This document shows positions 52,695-60,634 of a stretch of DNA of 64,000 bases, piece after piece (positions within the stretch are counted from its first letter, which is position 1; each line of letters opens with the position of its first letter). The notes beneath the pieces were generated by a model. The model saw only the letters and a list, made by a program, of their open reading frames with translations. It made no database searches and was not told the DNA's origin. The stretch covers positions 496,001 to 560,000 of the forward strand of contig NZ_BONW01000021.1 in the NCBI RefSeq assembly GCF_016862915.1, read 5' to 3'. The DNA comes from Plantactinospora endophytica. Lineage in GTDB: Bacteria > Actinomycetota > Actinomycetes > Mycobacteriales > Micromonosporaceae. Both the position numbers and the translations under genes were made by a program.

Positions 52695-53063
52695 TCACCG
52701 TCGGCCGCCGACCCGGGTCTCGACGCGCTCCAGCGCGATCCGGTAGTCGTCGTTCTCCGCGTACATCGCGGCGGCGATCCGGAGGTGCCGGAGGGCTTCC
52801 TCGGGGCGGCCGACCCGCTCCAGGGTGCGACCGAGGACATGGTGCGCGTAGTGGTCGCTCGGGTCGCGTTGTACCAGTGTGCGCAGGTGCTCCTCGGCCC
52901 GGGCGAGCTGGGCCGACTGGAAGTACGCACGGGCCAGCAACTGCCGTACGGAGGCGTTGTCGGGCTCGGCCTCGACGATGGGCTCCAACAACCGGGCAGC
53001 TCCGGACGGGTCCCCGGTCTCGAAGTACATGGTCGCCCGCCGGTACTCGGCCAGAAGATCCAC
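52695..53063 (-). CDS. TPR-repeat protein
   Basis: A 122-residue protein of about three tetratricopeptide repeats (YFETGDPSGAARLLEPIVEAEPDN, AYFQSAQLARAEEHLRTLVQRDPSD, TLERVGRPEEALRHLRIAAAM). GTG 53063 (VDLLAEYRRATM) is chosen because GAGGAGG lies eight bases upstream; GTG 53072 overlaps that site. It is on the same strand as the Smr gene, about 90 bases upstream of it, so cotranscription is possible. It is probably a protein-binding adaptor. Confidence 0.85.
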   Translation of the reverse strand: MDLLAEYRRATMYFETGDPSGAARLLEPIVEAEPDNASVRQLLARAYFQSAQLARAEEHLRTLVQRDPSDHYAHHVLGRTLERVGRPEEALRHLRIAAAMYAENDDYRIALERVETRVGGRR

Positions 53064-53180
53064 TAGACCCACCTCCTCGTATCGCGACTACTTCCCCCCG
53101 ACGCTGACACAACACCGCCAGCAGCGCGACTGTTCCGACCGACGAGATCACGACGGTGCGGAAGGGCGTGGCCTGCCGTC

Positions 53181-53234
53181 GACCTGGACACCAGGTGCGC
53201 TACCGCCGCCGGGTAACGCCTCCGGTGTCCAGGT
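53181..53234 (-). terminator. Hairpin downstream of the ROK kinase gene
   Basis: A perfect 12-bp inverted repeat (GACCTGGACACC at 53181 and its complement at 53223-53234) with a 30-base loop lies about 45 bases after the kinase stop codon. Confidence 0.5.
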
Positions 53235-53278
53235 CTGTCGGATGGGCGGGCGGCGGCGGGCCAGGTGGGCGGACCCGG

Positions 53279-54034
53279 TCAGGTCCGACCGGAGCGCAGC
53301 TCCCAGGCGCGTACCCCGCCGAGGATGCCGGCGCTGTTCGGCACCACCACCACGTCGTCGCCCATCCGGGTCACCTGCTCCGGCCGGACCAGCCGCGAGT
53401 TTCCGCCGCCCAGGTAGAGCCGGTCCCAGAGGAAGACCGGGCGCAGCCCCTCCACCACTCCCTGGACCCGACGCGACCAGAAGGCGTCCCCGAGCCGGCG
53501 CCGCTCGTGCTCGCCGATGTAGGTGTCGTAGCTCATCCCCCACCGGACCGGAGCCTGGGACAGTTCCAGGTGCGGGGCGAGCAGGCCGCCGTCGAAGAGC
53601 GCGCAGCCGAGCCCGGTGCCGAGGGTGAGCACCAGCTCCAGTCCGGTCCCGGCGACCACACCGGCGCCGTGCACCTCGGCGTCGTTCAGCACCAGCGTCG
53701 GCATGCCGAACGCGTCGGTGAGCGCGCTGCGCACGTCGAAACCCGACCACTCGGCGACCAGGTCCGGGTCCGGCTTGGTGCGCGGCCCGGCCCGGGTGAC
53801 GTAGTGCGGGGTGGCCACCACGACGCCGTGCCGGAGCATGCCGGGCATCCCGACGGTGACCCGGTCGGCCGCCGGCAGCCGGCCGCCGAGATCCAGCAGC
53901 GTCTTGACGAAGAGCGCGGTCGGCAACGGGTACGGGGTCGGCACCCGCAGCGGCCGGGTCCGCATCGTGCCGGCGTCGTCGAGTACGGACGCCTTGATCC
54001 CGCCGCCACCGCAGTCGACCGCCAACGTGGTCAT
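53279..54034 (-). CDS. ROK-family sugar kinase (polyphosphate glucokinase-like)
   Basis: A 251-residue kinase. The phosphate loop LAVDCGGGGIKASVLDDAG starts the fold, and VTVGMPGMLRHG, LVLNDAEVHGAG (catalytic Asp) and LVLTLGTGLGCALF follow in ROK order. Length and the N-terminal motif fit actinobacterial polyphosphate/ATP glucokinases, though the usual DIGGSGIKG is DCGGGGIKA here. The ribosome site before ATG 54034 is weak. It is divergent from the ABC-F gene. It should phosphorylate glucose or a related sugar. Confidence 0.82.
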   Translation of the reverse strand: MTTLAVDCGGGGIKASVLDDAGTMRTRPLRVPTPYPLPTALFVKTLLDLGGRLPAADRVTVGMPGMLRHGVVVATPHYVTRAGPRTKPDPDLVAEWSGFDVRSALTDAFGMPTLVLNDAEVHGAGVVAGTGLELVLTLGTGLGCALFDGGLLAPHLELSQAPVRWGMSYDTYIGEHERRRLGDAFWSRRVQGVVEGLRPVFLWDRLYLGGGNSRLVRPEQVTRMGDDVVVVPNSAGILGGVRAWELRSGRT

Positions 54035-54144
54035 CACAGGGATCAGTGTGCTCCTCCGCCGACCGGCCGTACCCCGGTGGCGGGACACCGCACCTCGACA
54101 GGCCGGACAGTACGCCCTCACGGCCGGATAGCATCTGAGGTCTC

Positions 54145-55782
54145 ATGAGCGCCACACTGATCGCCAAGGACCTCGCCGCCGGACACGGCGACCGGGTGCT
54201 CTTCGCCGACCTCGAACTCGTCGTCGCCCCCGGTGACGTGATCGGGGTGGTCGGGGTCAACGGCGCCGGCAAGTCCACGCTGCTGCGTACCCTGGCCGGC
54301 CGGCAGCCGCTCGAACACGGCACCCTGGCGCTCAACCCGCCCTCGGCGACCGTCGGCCACCTGCCGCAGGAGCCGGACCGGCGGCCCGGCGAGACGGTCC
54401 GGGAGTTCCTCGGCCGGCGGACCGGGGTGACCGCCGCGCAGGCCGAACTCGACGCGGCGACCGAGGCGCTGACCGACGGCGCCGCCGGAGCCGACGACCG
54501 GTACGCGACCGCGTTGGAACGTTGGCTCGGCCTCGGCGGCGCCGACCTGGACGAGCGGGCCGAGCAGGTCGCCGCCGAACTCGGGCTGGCGGTCGACCTG
54601 GCGCAGCCGATGACGGCGCTCTCCGGCGGCCAGGCGGCCCGGGCCGGGCTGGCGTCGCTGCTGCTCAGCCGATACGACATCTTCCTGCTGGACGAGCCGA
54701 CGAACGATCTCGACCTGGCCGGGCTGGACCGGCTGGAGGAGTTCGTCACCGGGCTGCGTGCCGGCACCGTCCTGGTCAGCCACGACCGCGAGTTCCTGAC
54801 CCGGACGGTGACCCGGGTCCTCGAACTCGACCTGCACCAGCAGCAGGTCCGACAGTACGGCGGTGGTTACGCCGCCTACCTGGAGGAACGCGAGGTGGCC
54901 CGCCGGCACGCCCGCGCCGACTACGAGGAGTACGCCGACACCCGGGCCTCGTTGGAGGCCCGTGCCCGGTCCCAGCGGGCCTGGATGGAGAAGGGCGTCA
55001 AGAACGCCCGCCGGAAGGCGACCGACAACGACAAGATCGGCCGGAAGTTCCGGGCCGAGGCGACCGAGAAGCAGGCGGCCAAGGCCCGGCAGACCGAACG
55101 GCTGATCGAGCGGCTGGAGGTGGTCGAGGAGCCGCGCAAGGAATGGCAGCTCAAGATGGAGATCGCCGCCGCGCCCCGGGCCGGTGCGATCGTGGCGGCG
55201 CTGCGCGGCGCGGTCGTCCGGCGCGGCGACTTCACCCTCGGCCCGGTCGACCTCCAGGTGGACTGGGCGGACCGGGTGGTGATCACCGGTGCCAACGGCT
55301 CGGGCAAGTCGACGCTGCTGGCGGCCCTGCTCGGCCGGCTGCCGCTGGACGCCGGGCACGCCTCGCTCGGCCCCGGCGTCGTGGTCGGCGAGGTCGACCA
55401 GGCCCGGGGACTCTTCGTCGGCGGCCAGCCCCTGCTGGACGCCTTCGGCGCCGCCGTACCGGAACTGGCGCCGGCCGACGTGCGTACCCTGCTCGCCAAG
55501 TTCGGGCTGCGTGCGGCACACGTACTGCGGCCCGCAGACAGCCTCTCGCCGGGCGAGCGGACCCGGGCGGCGCTGGCCCTGCTCCAGGGGCGGGGCGTCA
55601 ACCTGCTGGTCCTGGACGAGCCGACCAATCACCTCGACCTGCCCGCGATCGAGCAGCTCGAATCGGCCCTGGAGTCGTACCCCGGAACGTTGCTGCTGGT
55701 CACGCACGACCGCCGGATGCTGGAGACGCTCCGGGCGACCCGGCACGTCCGGGTCGACGGCGGCCGGGTCACCGAGTCCTGA
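54145..55782 (+). CDS. ABC-F ribosome-associated ATPase
   Basis: A 545-residue soluble protein with two ABC domains and no membrane helices. The first has VGVNGAGKSTLLRTLAG, ALSGGQAARAGLA and FLLDEPTNDLD. A charged linker (about 240-330, rich in Arg/Glu, KNARRKATDNDKIGRKF) follows. The second has ITGANGSGKSTLLAALLG, SLSPGERTRAALA and VLDEPTNHLD. ABC-F proteins act on ribosomes, as translation factors or antibiotic-protection proteins. It starts at ATG 54145; TAGCAT at 54129 may be a -10. No antibiotic cluster is adjacent, so the role is undecided. Confidence 0.92.
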   Translation: MSATLIAKDLAAGHGDRVLFADLELVVAPGDVIGVVGVNGAGKSTLLRTLAGRQPLEHGTLALNPPSATVGHLPQEPDRRPGETVREFLGRRTGVTAAQAELDAATEALTDGAAGADDRYATALERWLGLGGADLDERAEQVAAELGLAVDLAQPMTALSGGQAARAGLASLLLSRYDIFLLDEPTNDLDLAGLDRLEEFVTGLRAGTVLVSHDREFLTRTVTRVLELDLHQQQVRQYGGGYAAYLEEREVARRHARADYEEYADTRASLEARARSQRAWMEKGVKNARRKATDNDKIGRKFRAEATEKQAAKARQTERLIERLEVVEEPRKEWQLKMEIAAAPRAGAIVAALRGAVVRRGDFTLGPVDLQVDWADRVVITGANGSGKSTLLAALLGRLPLDAGHASLGPGVVVGEVDQARGLFVGGQPLLDAFGAAVPELAPADVRTLLAKFGLRAAHVLRPADSLSPGERTRAALALLQGRGVNLLVLDEPTNHLDLPAIEQLESALESYPGTLLLVTHDRRMLETLRATRHVRVDGGRVTES

Positions 55783-55869
55783 TCCTGCTCCGCCGCCCGC
55801 GTCGACGGCCGCTTCCTCCCCGCATCGACGGCCGTTTCCTCCGTCGTCCTGCTGGGCAATAACTACGCC

Positions 55870-56187
55870 ATGCTCAGATGGGAGTACGCCCTGTTGGTGC
55901 GCCGGCGCCAACCCCGGATCGACGAGACCGGCTGGGAACTCGTCTACACCTGGTACGGCCCGGACGGCGCCGTGCTCGACGTGTCTCCGTACGGGGACAC
56001 CGCGCTCGCCCACCTCAACCGGGCCGGTACCGATGGTTGGGAACTCGTCTCGGTGACCGAGGACGGCAACATGCAGGGCAGCGCCGAACTGCACCGCTAC
56101 CACATGAAACGGGTGCTGCGGGCGGTCGCGCCCCGGCCGAGGCTGCGCAACCTGGGCCGTGCCGGCCGGCGGGCACCCACCGGCTGA
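55870..56187 (+). CDS. Small DUF4177-like protein
   Basis: A 105-residue protein: LRWEYALLVRR at the start, a short strand pair, then AHLNRAGTDGWELVSVTED and LHRYHMKRVLR. The WEY ... L-N-x-x-G-x-x-GWELV pattern matches DUF4177-type proteins, whose function is unknown. The basic C-terminal tail (RPRLRNLGRAGRR) could bind nucleic acid. No Shine-Dalgarno sequence is seen at ATG 55870. Confidence 0.7.
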   Translation: MLRWEYALLVRRRQPRIDETGWELVYTWYGPDGAVLDVSPYGDTALAHLNRAGTDGWELVSVTEDGNMQGSAELHRYHMKRVLRAVAPRPRLRNLGRAGRRAPTG

Positions 56188-56221
56188 CGCCCCCCGGACC
56201 CGGGGACCGCACGGCCACCTC

Positions 56222-56300
56222 CCGACCTGGCGCCTTCCGACCCGGTGCCCTTCCGACCCGGTGCCCTTCCGACCCGGTGCCCTTCCGGCCCGGCGGCCTC
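56222..56300. repeat. 16-base tandem repeats after the DUF4177-like gene
   Basis: Three exact copies of CCGACCCGGTGCCCTT (56237-56284) are flanked by diverged copies on both sides. The array begins about 35 bases after the stop codon at 56187. Confidence 0.9.
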
Positions 56301-56361
56301 CGGCCCGGCGGGGCGAGGCGTAGACCGGACGATTCCGGGTAGCCCCGGCCGGGAGGTGGTG

Positions 56362-57084
56362 ATGGTCGCGCAACTGCACAGGGCGCCCTCCGGCGAACGG
56401 TTGCGGGCGATCGACGGGTTCCTCGGCACGGCGTACGCCGATCTCGTCGAGCACGACGACCGGTTGCGCGGCACGGCGGTGCAGGCACGGTTCGACCGGG
56501 GCGTCGCCCACCTGACCGGCGAGGTCGCCGACCGGGACGAACTGGCACTGGTACGCCGACTCGTCGGCCGGCTGGACGGCGTACTGGCGGTCTGGTCCAC
56601 GGTACGGGTGGCCGGCCGGGAGCCGGTGGTGATGGATCTCGGCTGTGGCGCCGCCAAGCAGTACCCCGGCAACCTCGGGCTCGACCTGCGGATGGCGCCG
56701 GGGGTGGACGCCCAGGCCGACCTCTCCGGCCCGTTGCCGCTGGCCGGCGACTCGGTCGACGTGATCTTCACGGTGCACATCCTGGAGCACCTGATCGACT
56801 TCCTGACCCTGGTCGACGAGTGCCACCGGGTACTCCGGCCCGGCGGCGTACTACACGTGATGAGCCCCTGGTGGGGGCACGTGAACGCGGTCGCCGACCC
56901 GACCCACGTACGCCTGCTGGACGTGCAGACGTTCAAGCACATGTGCGACCGCCATCCGGGTGCGCCCCGGTGGTATCCGCTGCACACCGGCTGCGACGGC
57001 GCGTCGGTCTTCGCCGACCTGACCCCGCTCGACGCCGACGAGCCCGGCCCGGACCCCGGCCACCTGGCCCGGTTCTTCGACTGA
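56362..57084 (+). CDS. BON domain fused to a class I methyltransferase
   Basis: A 240-residue fusion. Residues about 20-85 form a BON domain (VQARFDRGVAHLTGEVADRDELALVRRLVGRLDGVLAVWSTVRV). Residues 90-240 are a type 11 methyltransferase (PVVMDLGCGAAKQYPGNLGLDLR, DSVDVIFTVHILEHL, RVLRPGGVLHVMSP). BON domains usually lie in membrane or envelope proteins and bind lipid, so the fusion is unusual. ATG 56362 has GGGAGG five bases upstream. No signal peptide is seen. The substrate is unknown. Confidence 0.82.
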   Translation: MVAQLHRAPSGERLRAIDGFLGTAYADLVEHDDRLRGTAVQARFDRGVAHLTGEVADRDELALVRRLVGRLDGVLAVWSTVRVAGREPVVMDLGCGAAKQYPGNLGLDLRMAPGVDAQADLSGPLPLAGDSVDVIFTVHILEHLIDFLTLVDECHRVLRPGGVLHVMSPWWGHVNAVADPTHVRLLDVQTFKHMCDRHPGAPRWYPLHTGCDGASVFADLTPLDADEPGPDPGHLARFFD

Positions 57085-57209
57085 ACCGACCCGTTCTCAC
57101 CGTGTTCAGGTCGGCAGGTGCCGCCACTGCGGGGCCGGCAGGCATGTAGCGGGGTCCGGCGGGAATGGACCGGTGTCGGATCGGGCGAGCGTTCGGGGAG
57201 GGCCGGTAG

Positions 57210-58145
57210 ATGCGTGCCGTCATGTCTGAGTCGTTTGGGGCGATGCCGGAGGTCCGGGAGATGCCGGAGCCGACGCCCGGTGACGGCGAGGTGAAGATCG
57301 AGGTGCAGGCGTCGTCCCTGAACGGGTTCGACGCCAAGCTCGCCGGAGGCTTCCTGAAGGGCGGGATCGAGCACCAGTACCCGGTGATCCTCGGCCGCGA
57401 CTTCGCCGGCATCGTCACCGAGGTCGGGCCGGGCGTCAGCGGGTTCATGCCCGGCGAGAAGGTCTTCGGCGTGGTGTCCAAGCCGGGACTCGGCGACGGC
57501 TCGTTCGGCGAGTACGTCGTCGTACCGGAGGAGATCGGCCTCGCGCCGCTGCCGGCCGGGCTCGACTACCGGGCTGCCGGGGTACTCGGGCTGGCCGGGG
57601 TCGCCGCGCTGGCCACCGTGGACGCGGTCGCGCCGGTGCACGGCGAGACGCTGCTGATCTCCGGGGCGACCGGCGGGGTCGGCCACTACGCCGTACAGCT
57701 CGCCGCCGCGCGCGGCGCCACCGTGATCGCCACCGCCGAGGCCGGACCGCAGGCCGACCTGCTGTACGAACTCGGCGCCGCGCACACCGTGGACCACCGG
57801 GGCGACCTGGCCGCACAGGTTCGGCAGCTCGCACCGGACGGGGTGGACAGCGCCGTCCACCTGGCCGGTGATCCGGAGTCGGTCGCCGACCTGGTGACTC
57901 CCGGCGGCCGGTTCTCCTCCACTCTCGGCGTGGACTCCGAGCAGCTCGGCGACCGGGCACTGAGCGTCACCCCGATCGACGCGATCGCGGACCGGATCGT
58001 GCTCGACCACCTCGCCACCGAGGTCGCCGCCGACCGGCTGCGCCCGTCCATCGCCCGCACCTACCTGCTGGACGAGGTCCCGCAGGCGTTCGCCGACTTC
58101 AACAACAGCGGTACCGTCGGCAAGCTCGCCATCGCGGTCGCCTGA
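57210..58145 (+). CDS. Zinc-independent quinone oxidoreductase-like protein (MDR family)
   Basis: A 311-residue medium-chain reductase. The N-terminal GroES-like fold (EVKIEVQASSLNGFDAKLAGG, VILGRDFAGIVTEVG) is followed by an NADPH-binding domain with LLISGATGGVGHYAVQLAAARGATVIAT. The zinc ligands of alcohol dehydrogenases are missing, which points to a quinone oxidoreductase. ATG 57210 has GGGAGG eight bases upstream. Confidence 0.9.
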   Translation: MRAVMSESFGAMPEVREMPEPTPGDGEVKIEVQASSLNGFDAKLAGGFLKGGIEHQYPVILGRDFAGIVTEVGPGVSGFMPGEKVFGVVSKPGLGDGSFGEYVVVPEEIGLAPLPAGLDYRAAGVLGLAGVAALATVDAVAPVHGETLLISGATGGVGHYAVQLAAARGATVIATAEAGPQADLLYELGAAHTVDHRGDLAAQVRQLAPDGVDSAVHLAGDPESVADLVTPGGRFSSTLGVDSEQLGDRALSVTPIDAIADRIVLDHLATEVAADRLRPSIARTYLLDEVPQAFADFNNSGTVGKLAIAVA

Positions 58146-58214
58146 CATTTGTGTGTATCGGGGTTACCGCGCCGGGTGTGTCGGCGGTTACCCCACCGGC
58201 CCGGCCGGTGGTCG

Positions 58215-58220
58215 TAGGGT
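58215..58220 (+). promoter_or_regulatory. Predicted leaderless -10 element
   Basis: TAGGGT ends six bases before ATG 58227. Confidence 0.4.
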
Positions 58221-58226
58221 CGTCAC

Positions 58227-58505
58227 ATGATCGTTGTGGAACTTCGCTTCACCGGTGACCCCACCGCCAGGCTGGCGGCTCGACCGGCCCATCGGGAGTT
58301 GCTGGCCGGGCTGCACGCCGACGGCCGGCTGGTGGCGGCCGGACCCTGGGAGGACGACTCGGGCGCCCTGCTGCTCTTCGACGCCGACGAGCCGACGGTA
58401 CGGGAGGCTCTGGACGCCGACCCCTACTACTCGACAACCGGGGTGAGCGTGGTGGCGCTACGGCCCTGGAAACCGGTGGTCGGCCGCACGCCGCCGCCCC
58501 GGTAG
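58227..58505 (+). CDS. YciI-like protein
   Basis: A 92-residue ferredoxin-like-fold protein: RPAHRELLAGLHADGRLVAAGPWEDDSGALLLFDADE has the His/Asp pattern of the YciI family, and the C-terminus ends in a short Pro/Arg tail. Family members are small dimeric proteins, sometimes enzymes. No Shine-Dalgarno sequence; TAGGGT six bases before ATG 58227 suggests a leaderless mRNA. The stop codon is the end of the first copy of a 22-base tandem repeat. Confidence 0.85.
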   Translation: MIVVELRFTGDPTARLAARPAHRELLAGLHADGRLVAAGPWEDDSGALLLFDADEPTVREALDADPYYSTTGVSVVALRPWKPVVGRTPPPR

Positions 58506-58527
58506 CGCCACGCCGCCGCCCCGATAG
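58484..58527. repeat. Two 22-base repeats including the stop codon of the YciI-like gene
   Basis: Copies at 58484-58505 and 58506-58527 share CACGCCGCCGCCCC and both end in TAG; the first TAG is the real stop. A run of imperfect CCGAGCCG repeats continues to about 58610. Confidence 0.85.
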
Positions 58528-58611
58528 CCGAGCCGACTCCCGGTGGCCGAGTCCCGGCGGCCGAGCCGTTCGGGAGCCGAGTCTCGGTAGCCGAGCCGTT
58601 CCGGTCGCTGG

Positions 58612-59454
58612 CTAGTGGCGGGGTTGCGGCTGGGCGGACTGCGCCGCCTGTACGGCCCAGTTGAGGGCGTAGTCGGCGACCTCCTCCCAGCCGGGCTGGC
58701 CCACCGTGTAGTGCGGCCGGCCCGGAAACTCCTTGTAGCCGGTGACCGCGGTCGACTTGCGGTAGCGGCCGGCGGTCGCCCTGGTCACCGACGGGGGTAC
58801 CACGTGGTCGGCGCCCCCGGCGATCAGCAGCAGCGGCGCCCGCCGCTCGTTGCCGAAGTCCACCCGCAGCGCGGTACGGGGGTTCAGGTTCGCCAGCGCC
58901 GCGTCGAACAGCACATTCCCGGCGGCGGGTACGTGATAGCGCCGGTAGACCTGCTCGGCCTCGGACCGGGACATGGTGTTCGTGAAGGCGTAGTGGAACT
59001 CGTCCAGGCTCAGCGGTACGGCCCGGTGCCGGTTCGCCGGATTGCGCAGTACCGGCAGGCTGGCCCGCAGGGTCGACAGCGGCAGCCGGGTGACTCCCCT
59101 GATCGGGGCCGAGTCGATCCCGACACAGGCCGCGCCGAGTCCCCGGTCCAGCAGCATCTGCGCGAACGCGCCGCCGAACGAGTGGCCCATGATGATCGGC
59201 GGACCGGGCAGGTCTCGGACGATCCGCTCGTAGTGGTCGACGATCTCACCGATGGTCAGCTCGGCGATCGGCGCGGAGTTCTGCCGCAACGTATCGACGT
59301 CGGCGTCCATCCCGGGCCAGGCGGGGGTCAGCACCTGGAACCCGGCACTCCGGTACCGGTCGGCCCAGTGCTCCCAACTCCGGGAGGTCAGCCACAGGCC
59401 GTGGATCAGCACGACGGTGTCGGGTCGGGTCGGTTCAGTGGGCAGCAGGGGCAT
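58612..59454 (-). CDS. Alpha/beta hydrolase
   Basis: A 280-residue hydrolase. Oxyanion region VVLIHGLWLTSRSWEHW, nucleophile elbow IIMGHSFGGAFAQ (Ser), acid in LLLIAGGADHVVPP and the catalytic His in FPGRPHYTVGQPG. It resembles actinomycete esterase-like hydrolases often seen in secondary metabolism or detoxification. ATG 59454 has GAAGAGGA about five bases upstream. The substrate is unknown. Confidence 0.9.
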   Translation of the reverse strand: MPLLPTEPTRPDTVVLIHGLWLTSRSWEHWADRYRSAGFQVLTPAWPGMDADVDTLRQNSAPIAELTIGEIVDHYERIVRDLPGPPIIMGHSFGGAFAQMLLDRGLGAACVGIDSAPIRGVTRLPLSTLRASLPVLRNPANRHRAVPLSLDEFHYAFTNTMSRSEAEQVYRRYHVPAAGNVLFDAALANLNPRTALRVDFGNERRAPLLLIAGGADHVVPPSVTRATAGRYRKSTAVTGYKEFPGRPHYTVGQPGWEEVADYALNWAVQAAQSAQPQPRH

Positions 59455-59800
59455 GTCGTCCTCTTCCGGCGTGTCGGGCCCGGTCGACGAGATGACGGCC
59501 CTGTGTCCCTTCCGGGCATGCCGTCCGCTACCGATTCCGGGCGTGCCGTCCTTTTCCGGCCGGCCGTGCTTCCGGTGCCGACCGCTCCGGGCACCGTGGC
59601 CGCGCCGCCACTGCCGGGATACCCCTGACCGACTGCCCCAACCCGGGCCACCGCCGCCCGGCCCCGCCACGCTCCGCCCGCCTCGGCGGTGGTGAACCCG
59701 CCCCGCCCGACCGTACCCCCTGGTCACACCAGCCCCGGTCCGCCCGGCCGGCCGTACCCCTGCTCACGAGTGCGGAGACGACGGCCGGCAGGCGTGGGGG
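59455..59800. other. Intergenic region without recognised features
   Basis: About 345 bases between the hydrolase start and the end of the ABC-2 permease gene, both on the minus strand. It holds a diverged direct repeat around CCGGGC(A/G)TGCCGTCC. No gene, strong hairpin or promoter was recognised. Confidence 0.45.
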
Positions 59801-60634
59801 TCAGCGGTCGAGTCGCCGGTACAGGCGTACCGAGAGCGGGAGGAAGATCGCGGTCAGCAGGATCGGCCAGCCCAGCGCCAGCGGCACGGCGTACCGGCCG
59901 AGCCAGGAGCCGCCGCCCCAGCCCGGGTTGTCGAAGAGATCCCGGGTGGCGGAAACCGTCGCGGAGAGCGGGTTCAGCTCTGCCAGCACGCCGAGCCAGC
60001 CCGGCATGGTCTCGGGCGAGACGAGGGCGTTGGAGAGGAACAGCACCGGCCAGACCAGGATCTGCAACGCGACCAGCGCCTCCGGGTTGCGCAGCAGCAG
60101 GGCGAGGTAGATACCGATCCAGAGCACGGCGAACCGGAGCAGCAGGAGCAGCCCGAACCCGGCCAACGCGGCGGTGAGGCCGCCGTGCCACCGCCAGCCG
60201 ACCGCGAGTCCGCAGCCGACCATCACCGCCAGCCCGAGCGCCGCGTGCAGCAGGTCGGCGACGCTGCGACCGACCACCACCGCCGAGCCGGCCATCGGCA
60301 TCGCCCGGAACCGGTCGGTGATCCCCCGGGAGGCGTCGGTGGCGACCGCGGCGTAGCTGGCCTCGATGCCGAAGAGCATGGTCATGGCGTACATGCCCGG
60401 CATCAGGAACTCCCGGTAGTCGCCACCGCCGGGCACTGCCATCCCGCCGCCGAACAGGTAGCCGAACATCAGAACCACCATGATCGGGAAGAGCAGTCCG
60501 AGGACGATCTGCACCGGTTGGCGGATCCAGTGGGCCAGCTCACGGCGGGTGATCGTCCAACTGTCCACGACCGCCCAGCGCAGCCGGTCCGCCGGCTGCC
60601 CGGGTACGGGCGGGATCGTCGTCGTCGCGGTCAC
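59801..60634 (-). CDS. ABC-2 type permease (DrrB-like)
   Basis: A 277-residue permease with six hydrophobic helices and the family segments TITRRELAHWIRQPVQIVLGLLFPIMVV and PGMYAMTMLFGIEASYAAVATDASRGITDRFRAMPM. It pairs with the ATPase gene, whose stop it overlaps by four bases (GTGA at 60634). It forms an exporter likely for a hydrophobic or antibiotic-like molecule; the divergent TetR gene is the probable regulator. Confidence 0.9.
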   Translation of the reverse strand: MTATTTIPPVPGQPADRLRWAVVDSWTITRRELAHWIRQPVQIVLGLLFPIMVVLMFGYLFGGGMAVPGGGDYREFLMPGMYAMTMLFGIEASYAAVATDASRGITDRFRAMPMAGSAVVVGRSVADLLHAALGLAVMVGCGLAVGWRWHGGLTAALAGFGLLLLLRFAVLWIGIYLALLLRNPEALVALQILVWPVLFLSNALVSPETMPGWLGVLAELNPLSATVSATRDLFDNPGWGGGSWLGRYAVPLALGWPILLTAIFLPLSVRLYRRLDR

